From positions 3,913,051-3,977,050 of the forward strand of contig NZ_JWJG01000028.1 of NCBI RefSeq assembly GCF_000818395.1: a stretch of DNA of 64,000 nt. Reading direction: 5' to 3'. The notes under the pieces were generated by a model, which searched no databases, was not told the origin of the DNA, and saw only the letters and a program-made list of their open reading frames with translations. How positions within the stretch are numbered: the stretch's first letter is position 1; every line of letters starts with the position of its first letter. The position numbers and the translations under genes were made by a program. Of this stretch, positions 26,023 through 35,632 are shown piece after piece. Source of the stretch: Noviherbaspirillum autotrophicum. GTDB lineage: Bacteria > Pseudomonadota > Gammaproteobacteria > Burkholderiales > Burkholderiaceae_D.

Positions 26023-26860
26023 CGCGCGCGACCCGGTCGCATTCGGAGATCGGCAGGACCCGAGGCGCGTCGACCTCGCGCTGCGGCACGGTGGTGGGCA
26101 ATTCGAGATGGTAAGCGCCGGACGGAATCATGCCGCAGCCGCCGAAGCGCTCCATCACGCGCAGCTGCGCCAGCACATCCTCGCCGCAGTGCTCGCATGG
26201 CAGCGCCGGCCAGAAGTCGAAACCGCCGACGGCGCGCAGCTTTTCGGTGTCGAACAGCACGCAGCCGCCGATCCATGCCACCCGGTATAGCCGTGCCTCG
26301 TTCTTCTGCAGTCCGAGCCTGCGTTCGACATGGAACAGGTTGGCCGCGCTGTGCAGATGGTGCCGCTCCCATGCCGGCCCGTCCGGCGACACGGCTTCCG
26401 GCACCACCCGCCCCTCCCAGAACTCGATGTCCTGCTGATGCGGACGAACGTCATCGATGAAGCTCAGACCATGCAAGGCGCTGCCGACAAAGCCGCAGCG
26501 CTGCGCACGGATCACCTGGTACAGGCGCTCAAGCGTGTCCGGCTCCAGCATCACGTCGTCATCCAGGAACAGGCAATACGGCGCGGTCGCCTGCGACAGC
26601 AGGAAGGCGCGCTGTTCCGCCAGTCCACGGCGTGGCAAGTGGCGGAAGGTCGCCACCGGCCTCCCTCCGGCATTCAGAATGCGCAGCAACGCCTGCACCT
26701 CGGACTGTTCGAACGCACTCTGTAGCTCCGACTGATCGGACAAGACCACACGAAAATCCCGGAAACTCTGCGCGTGCAAGCCGGCCAAGGTCACGGCCAG
26801 CGCGCATGGCCGGTCGCAAGTCGGAATCAACACATCCACCATGCAGGCAGAGGAACCCAT
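26015..26860 (-). CDS. glycosyltransferase family 2
   Basis: The 281-residue GT-A protein has V-D-V-L-I-P-T-C-D-R-P at the N-terminus and the metal-binding motif FLDDDVMLE near residue 96. W-I-G-G-C-V-L-F-D follows, with C-E-H-C-G-E-D in the acceptor region. It is likely to transfer a sugar to a lipid-linked or LPS acceptor. The ATG at 26860 shares its A with the stop codon of the upstream DUF4254 gene (TGATG) and follows a GGAGG site. Confidence 0.88.
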   Translation of the reverse strand: MGSSACMVDVLIPTCDRPCALAVTLAGLHAQSFRDFRVVLSDQSELQSAFEQSEVQALLRILNAGGRPVATFRHLPRRGLAEQRAFLLSQATAPYCLFLDDDVMLEPDTLERLYQVIRAQRCGFVGSALHGLSFIDDVRPHQQDIEFWEGRVVPEAVSPDGPAWERHHLHSAANLFHVERRLGLQKNEARLYRVAWIGGCVLFDTEKLRAVGGFDFWPALPCEHCGEDVLAQLRVMERFGGCGMIPSGAYHLELPTTVPQREVDAPRVLPISECDRVARDA

Positions 26861-27483
26861 CAGGCCCTCCGCTCGTTCACCGTGTCCTGCCTGGCATACA
26901 GGTAAGGATTGAGAGCGGGATCGTTGTACATCTTGAACTGACGGTAGACCTTGAAATACGCCCGCCCCTCTCCCGCCTCGGCCAGCAGCCGATCGAGGCA
27001 AGCACCAAGATCCTGCCGCTGCTCCATCAGCCGCCTCAACTTGGCCTCGCAGGCTTGAACATGTTCACGCTGCACGTCGCGGCGCAGGGTTTGCTGGCGC
27101 ATGTGGTAAACCTTGAGGCTCAAGATAGACAGGCGATCGATCATGGCGCCGACGGTTTCGCTGTTCAAGCGCGCATCCGCGCGACGCGCATGTGCGTCCA
27201 GCTGCGCCAGCACCGCCTCGTCGATCACTTCGACCGCGTCATTGCGCTTCTGGTTGTAGCGGTCGATCAGCCGCTTGCTCTGGGCGATTTCCGCTGCATC
27301 GACATCAGTGCGCCGCGCCTTGTCCTCTTCGTTCCACAGCAGGTTGTTGTAGCGATGGTTTTCCTCGATCCAATGCCATACGCTGGAGTCGCATTCCATC
27401 CTGCCATCGGCCAGCCAATTGGAATCGGCGATTTTTCTATCATGAAACTGGATGATCATTTCTGCACGGAGATCTTCAATCAT
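26860..27483 (-). CDS. DUF4254 protein
   Basis: The 207-residue protein is mostly helical and rich in His/Trp/Arg/Glu: a [15 protein letters not shown] segment near residue 35, then a long charged helix, then [12 protein letters not shown]. This matches the DUF4254 family as I recall it. Members occur next to glycosyltransferases and have no established biochemical activity. Being first in the GT2/GT9 operon supports a glycan role. A 7-bp inverted repeat lies 28 bases before the ATG. Confidence 0.7.
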   Translation of the reverse strand: MIEDLRAEMIIQFHDRKIADSNWLADGRMECDSSVWHWIEENHRYNNLLWNEEDKARRTDVDAAEIAQSKRLIDRYNQKRNDAVEVIDEAVLAQLDAHARRADARLNSETVGAMIDRLSILSLKVYHMRQQTLRRDVQREHVQACEAKLRRLMEQRQDLGACLDRLLAEAGEGRAYFKVYRQFKMYNDPALNPYLYARQDTVNERRA

Positions 27484-27785
27484 CGGCGCCCTTTCCTGGA
27501 ATTCACATTCGCACTAATTGTTGTTAGTGCAGCAAAAGGAAAGTCGAGGGCAAGCAGAAATCGTGCTAACGGATCACCACCCGGCGTTTTGGAGCGGATG
27601 CCGTTGAAAAAACGCCCTGAATGGCGCCGCAAACGTGTAAAGCAACTATAGAAACTGCAATTTCGACTCGTGCTCGGGCTGAAAAAAATACATAGCGCCG
27701 TTGACTGCGCAGATTTGACAGATGCCCGCACAAAGGGGTTACCGGCCTTGCCCGGTCCATGGCCGGAGACGCGCGGGCAGTGGAA
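27484..27785. other. intergenic region between tssA and the DUF4254 operon
   Basis: About 300 bases containing the inverted repeat at 27511-27530, a CCGGCC/GGCCGG pair near 27740-27770 that may act as a T6SS-arm terminator, and a run of A (27685-27690). No gene is supported. The border between the T6SS locus and the glycan operon falls here. Confidence 0.5.
27511..27530. repeat. 7-bp inverted repeat upstream of the DUF4254 gene
   Basis: GCACTAA (27511-27517) and TTAGTGC (27524-27530) are perfect inverted arms around TTGTTG. The position just before the start codon favours an operator or a leader hairpin controlling the DUF4254-GT operon. Confidence 0.45.
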
Positions 27786-28856
27786 TCAATTGTTCCGGGC
27801 TTCCTCTTCCGCATCGAGCCCCAGCAACTCTTCGATATGGCCAAGCGATCCGCGATCCTTGACCACGGCACGCAGCCAGGCGTGCAGGGGCAACGATCCC
27901 CAGTGTGCAGCCTTGTCTGCAAGATAGGCAACAGGACTATGCGGCTCAGCATGTCGGAAATATGCCGCTACCTGCCGCAGCAGCTCCAGCGCCTGCGTCC
28001 GGTTCGTGATCGCGCCACTCGCCGTCATCGGGTTCAAGGACGTGGGCAACGGGGCGGAGGCATCGTCATCGCTGCCACCGGCCGCCACGGATGGGACATT
28101 GGGCAGCGCTCCGACCTCTCTCGCAATCGTTTGCAGCCGCTCGCAAACCGCTTCGATCGTGTTCCCGAGAAGCGCAAAGGATGGCCCATCGGCGCCGAAC
28201 AGCGCATTGCACGCCTTGTCGAGTTCTGCCAGCGCGAATGTGCAGCGCTGCGCCTCCACCAGCCATTGGGCATACAGCGCCTTGTCGGTTTTGGCGACCG
28301 CGGCTGCGAACTGCTCAAGCGTCACCTTGTCGTCACCATCCAGGGCCATGTCTGGATTGCGCTGTCGCTGCTGCTGGAACAGCCTGGCTGCCTCGTAGTC
28401 GTTCAGACTGTAGCCCTGCGCCGCCGTAACCGGTATTTGCCGCGCCAGCTGCGCCATGCGCGCCGCGAACCAGGACAATGTGCCAATCCGCCGTTCCTGG
28501 TCGCCGTCTTCCGGCTGTGGGTGTATCTGCCGGCCGAAACGCTCGAGCAGGCGGGCGTTTGTTTCCATGCCTTCGGCCAGGCCGCGCAAGCCGCCGGTCT
28601 TCACCATGCCTTCCGCCAGCCAGGCCGCCAGCCGCAAGTCCTTGCTGCGCCGCGCCAGCAGGTCGGCACACGTGTCCACCACGGCCTTCCAGTCCGCCTG
28701 CTTGAGCGTCGTCTGCCATTCGCCGTAATCGACGGTCGGATCGTCTTCGCGCCGCGCTTCCTGAATACGGTCGAATTCCGGAGAAAACGACAGGTCTTCA
28801 CCGCACGGTGACTGTGCCGAAAGCGGCGCCAGCACTTCGATAAATCGAGAATCCAT
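27786..28856 (-). CDS. tssA: type VI secretion protein TssA
   Basis: The 356-residue protein begins with the ImpA N-terminal domain (G-E-D-L-S-F-S-P-E-F-D near residue 20, then the tandem W-x-x-V-V-D-T-C-A-D-L-L region). It ends in a C-terminal helical region with R-T-Q-A-L-E-L-L-R-Q-V-A-A-Y-F. TssA caps the growing sheath and coordinates tail assembly. The start at 28856 is family-like; the longer open frame upstream overlaps tssH. It is the last gene of the minus-strand T6SS arm, where a tssM gene would be expected beyond it but is not found. Confidence 0.9.
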   Translation of the reverse strand: MDSRFIEVLAPLSAQSPCGEDLSFSPEFDRIQEARREDDPTVDYGEWQTTLKQADWKAVVDTCADLLARRSKDLRLAAWLAEGMVKTGGLRGLAEGMETNARLLERFGRQIHPQPEDGDQERRIGTLSWFAARMAQLARQIPVTAAQGYSLNDYEAARLFQQQRQRNPDMALDGDDKVTLEQFAAAVAKTDKALYAQWLVEAQRCTFALAELDKACNALFGADGPSFALLGNTIEAVCERLQTIAREVGALPNVPSVAAGGSDDDASAPLPTSLNPMTASGAITNRTQALELLRQVAAYFRHAEPHSPVAYLADKAAHWGSLPLHAWLRAVVKDRGSLGHIEELLGLDAEEEARNN

Positions 28857-28866
28857 GACACCCCAA

Positions 28867-31557
28867 TCAGTTGATCTTGTAGCTGAACTCGCTGCGCTTG
28901 CCGACTGCAACCCTGACATTCTTGATGGTCTTTCCCTCCGCCATCCGCCCCAGCACGGTTTCCGCGATCTGCGGCAACATGGTCCCGTTCAGGATATGGT
29001 CGACATTGCGCGCGCCGGCATCGACTTCGGTGCAGCGCGCCAGCACCGCGTCCACGACCTCCTCGCTATAGGAGAAGGCCGCCTTGTGGTTGGTTTCGAT
29101 GCGATGCCTGATGCGGTCGAGCTTGAGACGGATGATATCGGCCAGGATTTCGTCCGGCAGCGGAAAATACGGGATCACCTTCATCCGGCCGAGGAAGGCC
29201 GGCTTGAATGCCTTGTACAATTGCGGCCTGATCATCTCGCCCAGGTTTTCCATGTCGGGCAATTCATCCGCCGCCTTGTTCAGGCAAGCCTGCATAATCG
29301 ATTGCGATGCCACATTCGAAGTCAGGATGATGACGGTATTGCGAAAGTCGATCTCGCGTCCTTCCGCGTCGTCCATCACGCCCTTGTCGAACACCTGGAA
29401 AAACAGCTCGAGTACATCCGGATGCGCCTTTTCCACTTCGTCCAGCAGCACAACGCTGTACGGTTTCCTTCGCACGGCCTCCGTCAATACTCCGCCCTCC
29501 CCGTAGCCGACATAGCCCGGCGGCGATCCCTTCAATCCGGCGACGGAATGCGCCTCCTGGTATTCGGACATATTGACGGTGACGAGATTGCGTTCGCCGC
29601 CATACAGGATGTCCGCGAGTGCCAGCGCGGTTTCAGTCTTGCCGACGCCGGACGGCCCGACGAACAGGAACACGCCTTTCGGCCGGTTCGGGTCTTCGAT
29701 ATGGGCGCGTGCGGTGCGCACGCGCTGCGCAATCTGTTCCAGCGCATGCGACTGGCCGACCACGCGCTGCTCCAGCAAAGGCTTGAGGTTCAGCACGGTC
29801 TTGATCTCGTCCTTGACCATTCTTCCCAGCGGAATTCCCGTCCATGCCGCCACGATTTCTCCCACCGTCTGCGCCTCGACACACACCGGCACCAGCGGCG
29901 TCTCTCCCTGAAGGGCGCGCAATTCCTCACGCAGCGATGCCAACGCCTTCATTTCCGGCTTGGCCGCCGTCGCCCCGCCCTTTCTTCCCGATCTTGAAGC
30001 CATGCACTCTCCAACCTCGCCCTGGGCGCTTTCCAGTCTCGCGCGCAGTGCCTGGATTTGCTTAGCCAGCTGCCTTTCCTTTTCCCAGCGTTCTTCATGC
30101 GCTTTCAGGATGCTGCGATTTGTGTCACGCCTGTCCCGCAATTCGGCCAGGCGTTCCAAATGCGGCGCACCGGCCGACAACTCGCGCTCGAGCGACGAAA
30201 TTTCGACAGACAGGAGGTCATCCAAGCGCCGTGCATCCTCGATTGCCGCCGGAATTGCCGACTGCCCCGTCGCCACGCGTGCGCATGCCGTGTCGAGCAC
30301 GCTGATGGCTTTGTCCGGCAACTGGCGTCCGCTGATATAACGGGCCGACAGGCGCACCGCGTCCACAATCGCATCGTCCATCACACGCACGCCAAAATGG
30401 CTTTCCATCCTGGCGGCCAGGCCGCGCAACATTGCGCACGCGACTGCCTCGCTCGGCTCACCCACCTTGACGACCTGGAAGCGACGCGCCAGAGCCGCGT
30501 CCTTTTCGAAATATTTCTTGTATTCGCTCCAGGTCGTTGCCGCAATGGTGCGCAGTTCGCCCCGCGCCAGTGCCGGCTTGAGCAGGTTGGCAGCGTCGTT
30601 TTGGCCTGCCTGGCCGCCGGCGCCGATCATGGTATGCGCCTCGTCGATGAAGAGAATGATCGGGTGCGGGCTGCGCGTCACCTCTTCGATGACGTTGCGC
30701 AGGCGATTTTCGAACTCGCCCTTGACGCTCGCCCCGGCCTGCAGCAGGCCGAGGTCGAGCACATGCAATGCGACTCCCGTTAATGCCGGGGGCACATCGC
30801 CTTCGGCGATGCGCTGCGCCAGGCCTTCCGCCACCGCCGTCTTGCCAACGCCAGCCTCGCCAGTAAGAATCGGGTTGTTCTGGCGCCGCCGCATCAGGAT
30901 ATCGATGACCTGCCTGATTTCAGCGTCTCGTCCGATCACCGGATCGATCTTTCCATCTTTCGCACGCTGGGTGAGATTGGCGGTGAACTGGTCGAGCGCC
31001 GGTGTTTTCCCGGTTCGCGCCGCACTGTCTTCAGAAGCGTCTGAACCTGTCGTGTCCACCGCACCGTTAGCAATGCATGGCGTTTCGGGAAAGCCAGCCG
31101 TCAATTCGGACAGCTTGTGCTTGATGTCGGCGGCGCTGAATCGCATGAACTGCTGCGACGCACGATATGCCAGTTGCGACAGATCGGGCTGGGCCAGCAG
31201 TGCCAGCAACAAGTGTGCGCTGCGGATACGCATCGCTTCGCCATCGAGCGACGCCAGCAGCCAAGCGTGCTCGAACAGTCGGAGCAGGTGCGCGGAGAAT
31301 ACTGGCGTGCGGCTGTTCCCTCCCCTTAAGGCTGCCAGCTCGTCGAGCAGGTCATTTTCCAGCGCTTGCGCGTTGATGCCGTAATGCTTCAACAGAAGCG
31401 TCACATCGCTTTGCGCATCGCTGAGCAGCGCGAGGAAAAGATGCTCCAAGTCCACTTCATAGTGTCCGCGCGAGACACAGTCGTTAACTGCTTGCTCGGC
31501 AGCTTTTGTGCAGATCGGATTGAGCTTTGCGATGAGCATTTTCAGGTTGGTGGTCAT
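28867..31557 (-). CDS. tssH: type VI secretion ATPase TssH (ClpV)
   Basis: The 896-residue Clp/Hsp100 ATPase has an N-terminal Clp-N repeat domain (about 1-160). The first AAA+ module has Walker A GEAGVGKTAV near 235, then a coiled-coil middle domain. The second AAA+ module has GPSGVGKTETA near 620, and a ClpB-type D2-small domain ends the protein. ClpV disassembles contracted TssB/C sheaths so that subunits can be reused. Neighbouring T6SS genes confirm the assignment over ClpB, and the M-domain is short as in ClpV. Confidence 0.95.
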   Translation of the reverse strand: MTTNLKMLIAKLNPICTKAAEQAVNDCVSRGHYEVDLEHLFLALLSDAQSDVTLLLKHYGINAQALENDLLDELAALRGGNSRTPVFSAHLLRLFEHAWLLASLDGEAMRIRSAHLLLALLAQPDLSQLAYRASQQFMRFSAADIKHKLSELTAGFPETPCIANGAVDTTGSDASEDSAARTGKTPALDQFTANLTQRAKDGKIDPVIGRDAEIRQVIDILMRRRQNNPILTGEAGVGKTAVAEGLAQRIAEGDVPPALTGVALHVLDLGLLQAGASVKGEFENRLRNVIEEVTRSPHPIILFIDEAHTMIGAGGQAGQNDAANLLKPALARGELRTIAATTWSEYKKYFEKDAALARRFQVVKVGEPSEAVACAMLRGLAARMESHFGVRVMDDAIVDAVRLSARYISGRQLPDKAISVLDTACARVATGQSAIPAAIEDARRLDDLLSVEISSLERELSAGAPHLERLAELRDRRDTNRSILKAHEERWEKERQLAKQIQALRARLESAQGEVGECMASRSGRKGGATAAKPEMKALASLREELRALQGETPLVPVCVEAQTVGEIVAAWTGIPLGRMVKDEIKTVLNLKPLLEQRVVGQSHALEQIAQRVRTARAHIEDPNRPKGVFLFVGPSGVGKTETALALADILYGGERNLVTVNMSEYQEAHSVAGLKGSPPGYVGYGEGGVLTEAVRRKPYSVVLLDEVEKAHPDVLELFFQVFDKGVMDDAEGREIDFRNTVIILTSNVASQSIMQACLNKAADELPDMENLGEMIRPQLYKAFKPAFLGRMKVIPYFPLPDEILADIIRLKLDRIRHRIETNHKAAFSYSEEVVDAVLARCTEVDAGARNVDHILNGTMLPQIAETVLGRMAEGKTIKNVRVAVGKRSEFSYKIN

Positions 31558-31590
31558 GATTCCAATGGAAAGCAGAAAAAGAGGTATGCG

Positions 31591-32661
31591 TCAGGATTTG
31601 TCGGTCGGCAGCACATAACAGACATCGTGTGCGTCCGCCCTTGCGGGCGACGAGGCAAGCCAGCCGTTCCATCCGAGGCGAATGTTTCCCGGGCCGCCAT
31701 TTAGTGTTGCGCCAGCGACATCACGGCCGTCGAGAATGAGACAGACCTCGCAGTCGATGGTGGCGCCGACCATGAGCCGATACAGCCGTCGCAGGTTGAC
31801 CGACGCTGAACCGGCAGGAAGAAATGCATCAAACTGCTGCCTGCGCAGCGGACCGAGGACAAGCCGCATCTTGCCCTGCCGATCCCACATTCTGGATCCG
31901 CAAAATGTGGTCTTGCCAAGCTCACAATTCCCCGTGCCGAGCGCAGTACGTTCCAGTTCCGGCACCTCAAGCCAGCTGCCGACAAACTGTTCGACGCGAC
32001 AATGAACCTGGAAATAATCGGCGGCAACTTGTGCAAAACGCTGTGCAGAATGCGGCCGCTCGCGCAGGGTGCCGGCATAGTAGGCCAACGATTCGTCGGC
32101 AATCCCGCCGGCTCCGCTGCCATTCCGTTCACCCAGGCCGCGTAAGCCAAGGCCGGCCAGGCTCAGTATCTGCGGCAGAAATCGGTTTCTGCGGTCCGCC
32201 TCATATTGCAGATGCAAGCGCGAACGCAGCCAGCTTTTGTAGAACAGCGCCACCGCGCGATTCGTGAAAATATCCAGAAACGCCCGTGTCGCGCTGTCGC
32301 GATAATAAGTTTCGCGCTCGGCCACATGCTGAGTATAGTGTCGAGGCAACACCCCCATCGGCCCGGTCAGGCCGATAAAGGAAGGCGTCAACGTTACCTC
32401 TTCGGTTGTCTCCGGCTGCTCCGTGCCCGGCATCTCATCCGGCTTAAATTCAAGCGATTCGATCTCGCTTGGCGGGAAAGCGAGTGAGACCGAGCTTCGG
32501 AACCGGATCAACTGGCCGAGCACGTCCTGATTCGACCGCTTTGGCAAGCGCCCGTAATGCGCCATCAGCAAGCGAACGGCCTGAAAGAATTCGAAACGCT
32601 GCGGCTCGCTGCGCAAGCGCTCGATCAAGCCAGGATCGATTCGCCGTTTCTTGGCTGGCAT
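31591..32661 (-). CDS. tssG: type VI secretion baseplate protein TssG
   Basis: The 356-residue protein has the ImpH/TssG features: F-E-F-F-Q-A-V-R-L-L near the N-terminus, L-T-G-P-M-G-V-L-P-R-H-Y-T near 130, and the G-x-C-E-L-G-K-T-T-F-C-G-S region near 245. TssG forms baseplate wedges with TssF and TssE. Its start lies inside the 3' end of tssF (37-base overlap). Confidence 0.93.
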   Translation of the reverse strand: MPAKKRRIDPGLIERLRSEPQRFEFFQAVRLLMAHYGRLPKRSNQDVLGQLIRFRSSVSLAFPPSEIESLEFKPDEMPGTEQPETTEEVTLTPSFIGLTGPMGVLPRHYTQHVAERETYYRDSATRAFLDIFTNRAVALFYKSWLRSRLHLQYEADRRNRFLPQILSLAGLGLRGLGERNGSGAGGIADESLAYYAGTLRERPHSAQRFAQVAADYFQVHCRVEQFVGSWLEVPELERTALGTGNCELGKTTFCGSRMWDRQGKMRLVLGPLRRQQFDAFLPAGSASVNLRRLYRLMVGATIDCEVCLILDGRDVAGATLNGGPGNIRLGWNGWLASSPARADAHDVCYVLPTDKS

Positions 32662-34466
32662 TTCAGTAACTCCTGCCCCGTTTGTTTCGATACCAACAAC
32701 GTTTGAACAAAACTATTGGCGTGCGCATACAGGCCAAAGAAATAATCGAGTACCTGCGCGAACATGAACAGGCCGATTCCCGCGTAATGGCTCTCATCCA
32801 CCGTCACACGTATCTCCAGTCCTCGCACGAACACGGGGAACGGATTGCCGGCGACCCGTGCCGTCGTCGCGCGGTTTTCAATGGCGGCGATGCCGGTGAT
32901 CTGCCGGCTATTTGCACTTGAGCGCGTAATATCGTAGAGCGTCAATATCTCCCTGATTGCATCCACGCCCTGCCCCGACAACGACAGATGATTGAGCGAC
33001 AGCTGCGATATCAGGCGCCACTGCGCGCCGCGCCCGCGCGGAAATCGATAACTGGGCGTTGGCTTGCGCAGCAGCCTAATGGCTTTCGCCACAGAGCCGC
33101 CTTCGATGAACAGGTCCCCCTCCGCCAGCCCGAACGGCAGTTGCGAGGGTAGATCGCGGTTGGTGCATGCCAGGTCCAGGCTCAGGGCAGTCGTTTGCGG
33201 CCGGCTCGTGTCGAGGTTGGAATCCACCAGCGACAGTTCCATCGAATAGTTTTCGCCCGATTCTCCATCCATATAGCTGGCATGCCAGTAGCATGCAGGT
33301 CCTCCCTGCGGCTCGCCATGCCGAATCGAATAGAACGGCTTGAATTCTCTGATCTCTTCTCCGTCTACACTCTGCTGCACCTGGAATACACGCCTGATTT
33401 CGTATATCTCGTATGCCTGCGGCCGACGGCTATCAACAATGATCGGATAACTGACGGCAGTATTTGTCATGCGTATCGGCTCGGGTACCTGCATGAACAG
33501 ATTCACGACAGGCGTGCAGCCAAGTACAAAATTTTCCTTAGTAACCCGATCCAGCAGATTGCCTGTGGCATTGGTATGCGCCATTTCCCGCAACCCGATA
33601 TGAATCACGATGCTAGGAGCATGCGGCGGCAACTGTCCCTTCAAAGCGCTCAGGTCAAGATCGAAGAAATTGAATTTTTCCGGAAAAACAAAGTATTCGA
33701 GCAGCAACTGGTAAGCGCGATGGGTTCTTGCATCCGGTTCCAGCAGCGTTTCATCGTCCTTAAAGCCGACCGGCTGAATCGCATGCAAAGGCAGTTCAAC
33801 TTTTTTCGTCGCATGCGGCGTCGTCACCCAGATCGCCGTAACCCCGGACATCAGTGCTTCCCGCAGCAATGCGGTGAGCGAAGGTTCCCCGTTCAGGAAA
33901 AATCTGAGATTTCCAATGCCAAGAACGTCAAAGCCGGCGCTTTCCGACATCGCCTGCAGTTCGAGTCGAATCACAGACGCCGTCGATTGCGCTACGGCGG
34001 AAGGCAGATTGCCCGTGTCAAATACATTTTCCAGTCCAGCCTTGACAATGCGTAAAGGCCAAAGCTGGGTTTCGTATGCGGTGCGGAAGCGGCAAGCGAC
34101 GCCGCGAACCGGACGCGCATGCAGCATCGTCTGGCGCGGAATGCATGCCGCTTTTGTCAATTGTGCCGCAGCGCCAGCACAATCGAAATGAGCAATCGAA
34201 ACCGATGGAAAGGGGCGCAGGTAATGGGGATAAACGACCTGCAGCAAGGAATCTGTCACTTCCGGGAAGTCGTCATCGAGCTTTTTGTGGATGCGTCCGG
34301 CCAGGAAGGCAAACGATTCGATCAGTCGTTCGATATGGGGATCTTCACAGGTTTCGCCGGAAAGCCGTAGCCGGTTGGCGACTTTAGGGTAGCGCCTGGC
34401 GAAGTCGTGCGACAGCCTTCTCAGGAAGGTCAGCTCGCGCTCATAGTACGGAAGCAGGGTTTCCAT
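32625..34466 (-). CDS. tssF: type VI secretion baseplate protein TssF
   Basis: The 613-residue protein opens with the TssF/VasA signature Y-Y-E-R-E-L-T-F-L-R-R-L, followed by D-P-H-I-E-R-L-I-E-S-F-A-F-L and D-D-D-F-P-E-V-T-D-S-L-L. It is normal length. It is the main wedge component of the phage-like baseplate. It starts 13 bases after the tssE stop. Confidence 0.94.
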   Translation of the reverse strand: METLLPYYERELTFLRRLSHDFARRYPKVANRLRLSGETCEDPHIERLIESFAFLAGRIHKKLDDDFPEVTDSLLQVVYPHYLRPFPSVSIAHFDCAGAAAQLTKAACIPRQTMLHARPVRGVACRFRTAYETQLWPLRIVKAGLENVFDTGNLPSAVAQSTASVIRLELQAMSESAGFDVLGIGNLRFFLNGEPSLTALLREALMSGVTAIWVTTPHATKKVELPLHAIQPVGFKDDETLLEPDARTHRAYQLLLEYFVFPEKFNFFDLDLSALKGQLPPHAPSIVIHIGLREMAHTNATGNLLDRVTKENFVLGCTPVVNLFMQVPEPIRMTNTAVSYPIIVDSRRPQAYEIYEIRRVFQVQQSVDGEEIREFKPFYSIRHGEPQGGPACYWHASYMDGESGENYSMELSLVDSNLDTSRPQTTALSLDLACTNRDLPSQLPFGLAEGDLFIEGGSVAKAIRLLRKPTPSYRFPRGRGAQWRLISQLSLNHLSLSGQGVDAIREILTLYDITRSSANSRQITGIAAIENRATTARVAGNPFPVFVRGLEIRVTVDESHYAGIGLFMFAQVLDYFFGLYAHANSFVQTLLVSKQTGQELLKCQPRNGESILA

Positions 34467-34479
34467 GAATGTCCGATGT

Positions 34480-34989
34480 TCAGATTGGCGCAGTATGCTT
34501 TGCCTTGTTCACCAAGTACTGCTGCGTGGACGGCTGCAGCAGCGCGTCAAAGAACACTGGCTCAGTAGATGGATGAACCACTAGCAGCGCATTGATGACA
34601 AAGCGCAGCCGGTTGACCGCTCCGTCTTCCAGTTCGAGCGACACGCGCACCTGCTTGAGGCGGCGTTCGTGAATCGAGATTGTGCGTTCCAGCGAACGGC
34701 AGATATGGCTCCTGTCCCCAGGATTGGCGAGGCTGAGCCCGACGAAATCACTCATGCCGTAACTTGAGATAGAACGCAATGCTTCCGGATATCGCCCGAA
34801 AACCTCATCACTGAAAGCGCAGCGCGAATTCAGCAACGCCTCCAAGTCGCACGCGACGGATTCCTTCAGCGCATCCGCCGTGATCAGCCGTAGGGGATGC
34901 TGCTCAGTGGGCTCGCGTGGCGCGTCGTCGGACAGGCGTTCAAACAGCGTAGGTGAATATTTGGCGCGGGAAGAGAAACCGTGGTTCAT
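34480..34989 (-). CDS. tssE: type VI secretion baseplate protein TssE (gp25-like)
   Basis: The 169-residue protein has the gp25-like fold signature: L-F-E-R-L near 17, D-L-E-A-L-L-N-S-R near 48, Y-G-M-S-D-F and the C-terminal V-S-L-E-L-E-D. It initiates sheath polymerisation from the baseplate. A perfect 12-bp hairpin separates it from hcp upstream, so its mRNA level is probably lower than that of hcp. Confidence 0.92.
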   Translation of the reverse strand: MNHGFSSRAKYSPTLFERLSDDAPREPTEQHPLRLITADALKESVACDLEALLNSRCAFSDEVFGRYPEALRSISSYGMSDFVGLSLANPGDRSHICRSLERTISIHERRLKQVRVSLELEDGAVNRLRFVINALLVVHPSTEPVFFDALLQPSTQQYLVNKAKHTAPI

Positions 34990-35012
34990 TGAGTCAGTTG
35001 GCCAGGCAGCAA

Positions 35013-35039
35013 ATTGCGGCGCATGCGATGCGCCGCAAT
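35013..35039 (-). terminator. intra-operon hairpin between hcp and tssE
   Basis: Positions 35013-35024 pair perfectly (12 bp) with 35028-35039 around a 3-base loop, about 27 bases beyond the hcp stop codon. On the minus strand it is followed only by TTTGC, so it probably attenuates or protects the hcp end of the mRNA rather than stopping all transcription. Confidence 0.6.
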
Positions 35040-35065
35040 CAAGCGGGGGAGACCGGTTCAGTCGA

Positions 35066-35572
35066 TTAAACTGCTTCGGTCGCCTTGTTCTTCGACAGGC
35101 TCCACATCTGCGGATTGCTGCCGCCCTTCTTGCCGTCGATGCCCTGCACAGTGTAGGTCCACTTCACCGACGCGTATTTCAGCGCAACGGTTTCAGTCGG
35201 CAGCCCTTCTTCTTCCACCGCCGGCGTCACCGACGAAATAATGACGTGGTTCAGCACGATTTCGAGGTACTTGACCTTGTCCTTGCCGGAGGCGCGCATG
35301 AATTCGATGGTGACCTTGTTAAAGGTGTCGCCCTGGCTGCATGCCAGCCAGATCGACGGGCTGGTCGAATCGATGTCCTTGACGAACACCATGTCGCCAT
35401 GCTCGCAGCGCTCGGCAGTATGGCCACCGGAAGTGCTTGCCGTCGCCGATTTTGGCTGACGAATCAAGTGACTCCAGGACAGTGCCTCGAGCCATTTGGG
35501 GTGGGCTTCGTCGCGCGACTCGCCTTCGATCTTGGTATCGCCCCCCTCAAACTTCAGGTATATGTCTTTCAT
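35066..35572 (-). CDS. hcp: type VI secretion tube protein Hcp (TssD)
   Basis: The 168-residue protein has Hcp features: I-Y-L-K-F-E-G at the start, G-D-M-V-F-V-K-D-I-D, F-M-R-A-S-G-K-D-K-V-K-Y-L-E-I and the C-terminal V-K-W-T-Y-T-V-Q. It polymerises into the inner tube and is secreted. An AAAAGGAGC site precedes the ATG. Sixty bases separate it from tssC, with a small GGCAC/GTGCC hairpin and a TATAAA-like stretch, leaving room for its own promoter. There is no C-terminal effector extension. Confidence 0.95.
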   Translation of the reverse strand: MKDIYLKFEGGDTKIEGESRDEAHPKWLEALSWSHLIRQPKSATASTSGGHTAERCEHGDMVFVKDIDSTSPSIWLACSQGDTFNKVTIEFMRASGKDKVKYLEIVLNHVIISSVTPAVEEEGLPTETVALKYASVKWTYTVQGIDGKKGGSNPQMWSLSKNKATEAV

Positions 35573-35632
35573 TCTTTAAAGCTCCTTTTTATAGTAGGCA
35601 CGCAAGTGCCGGCTTGGTTGCAACAACAAAAA

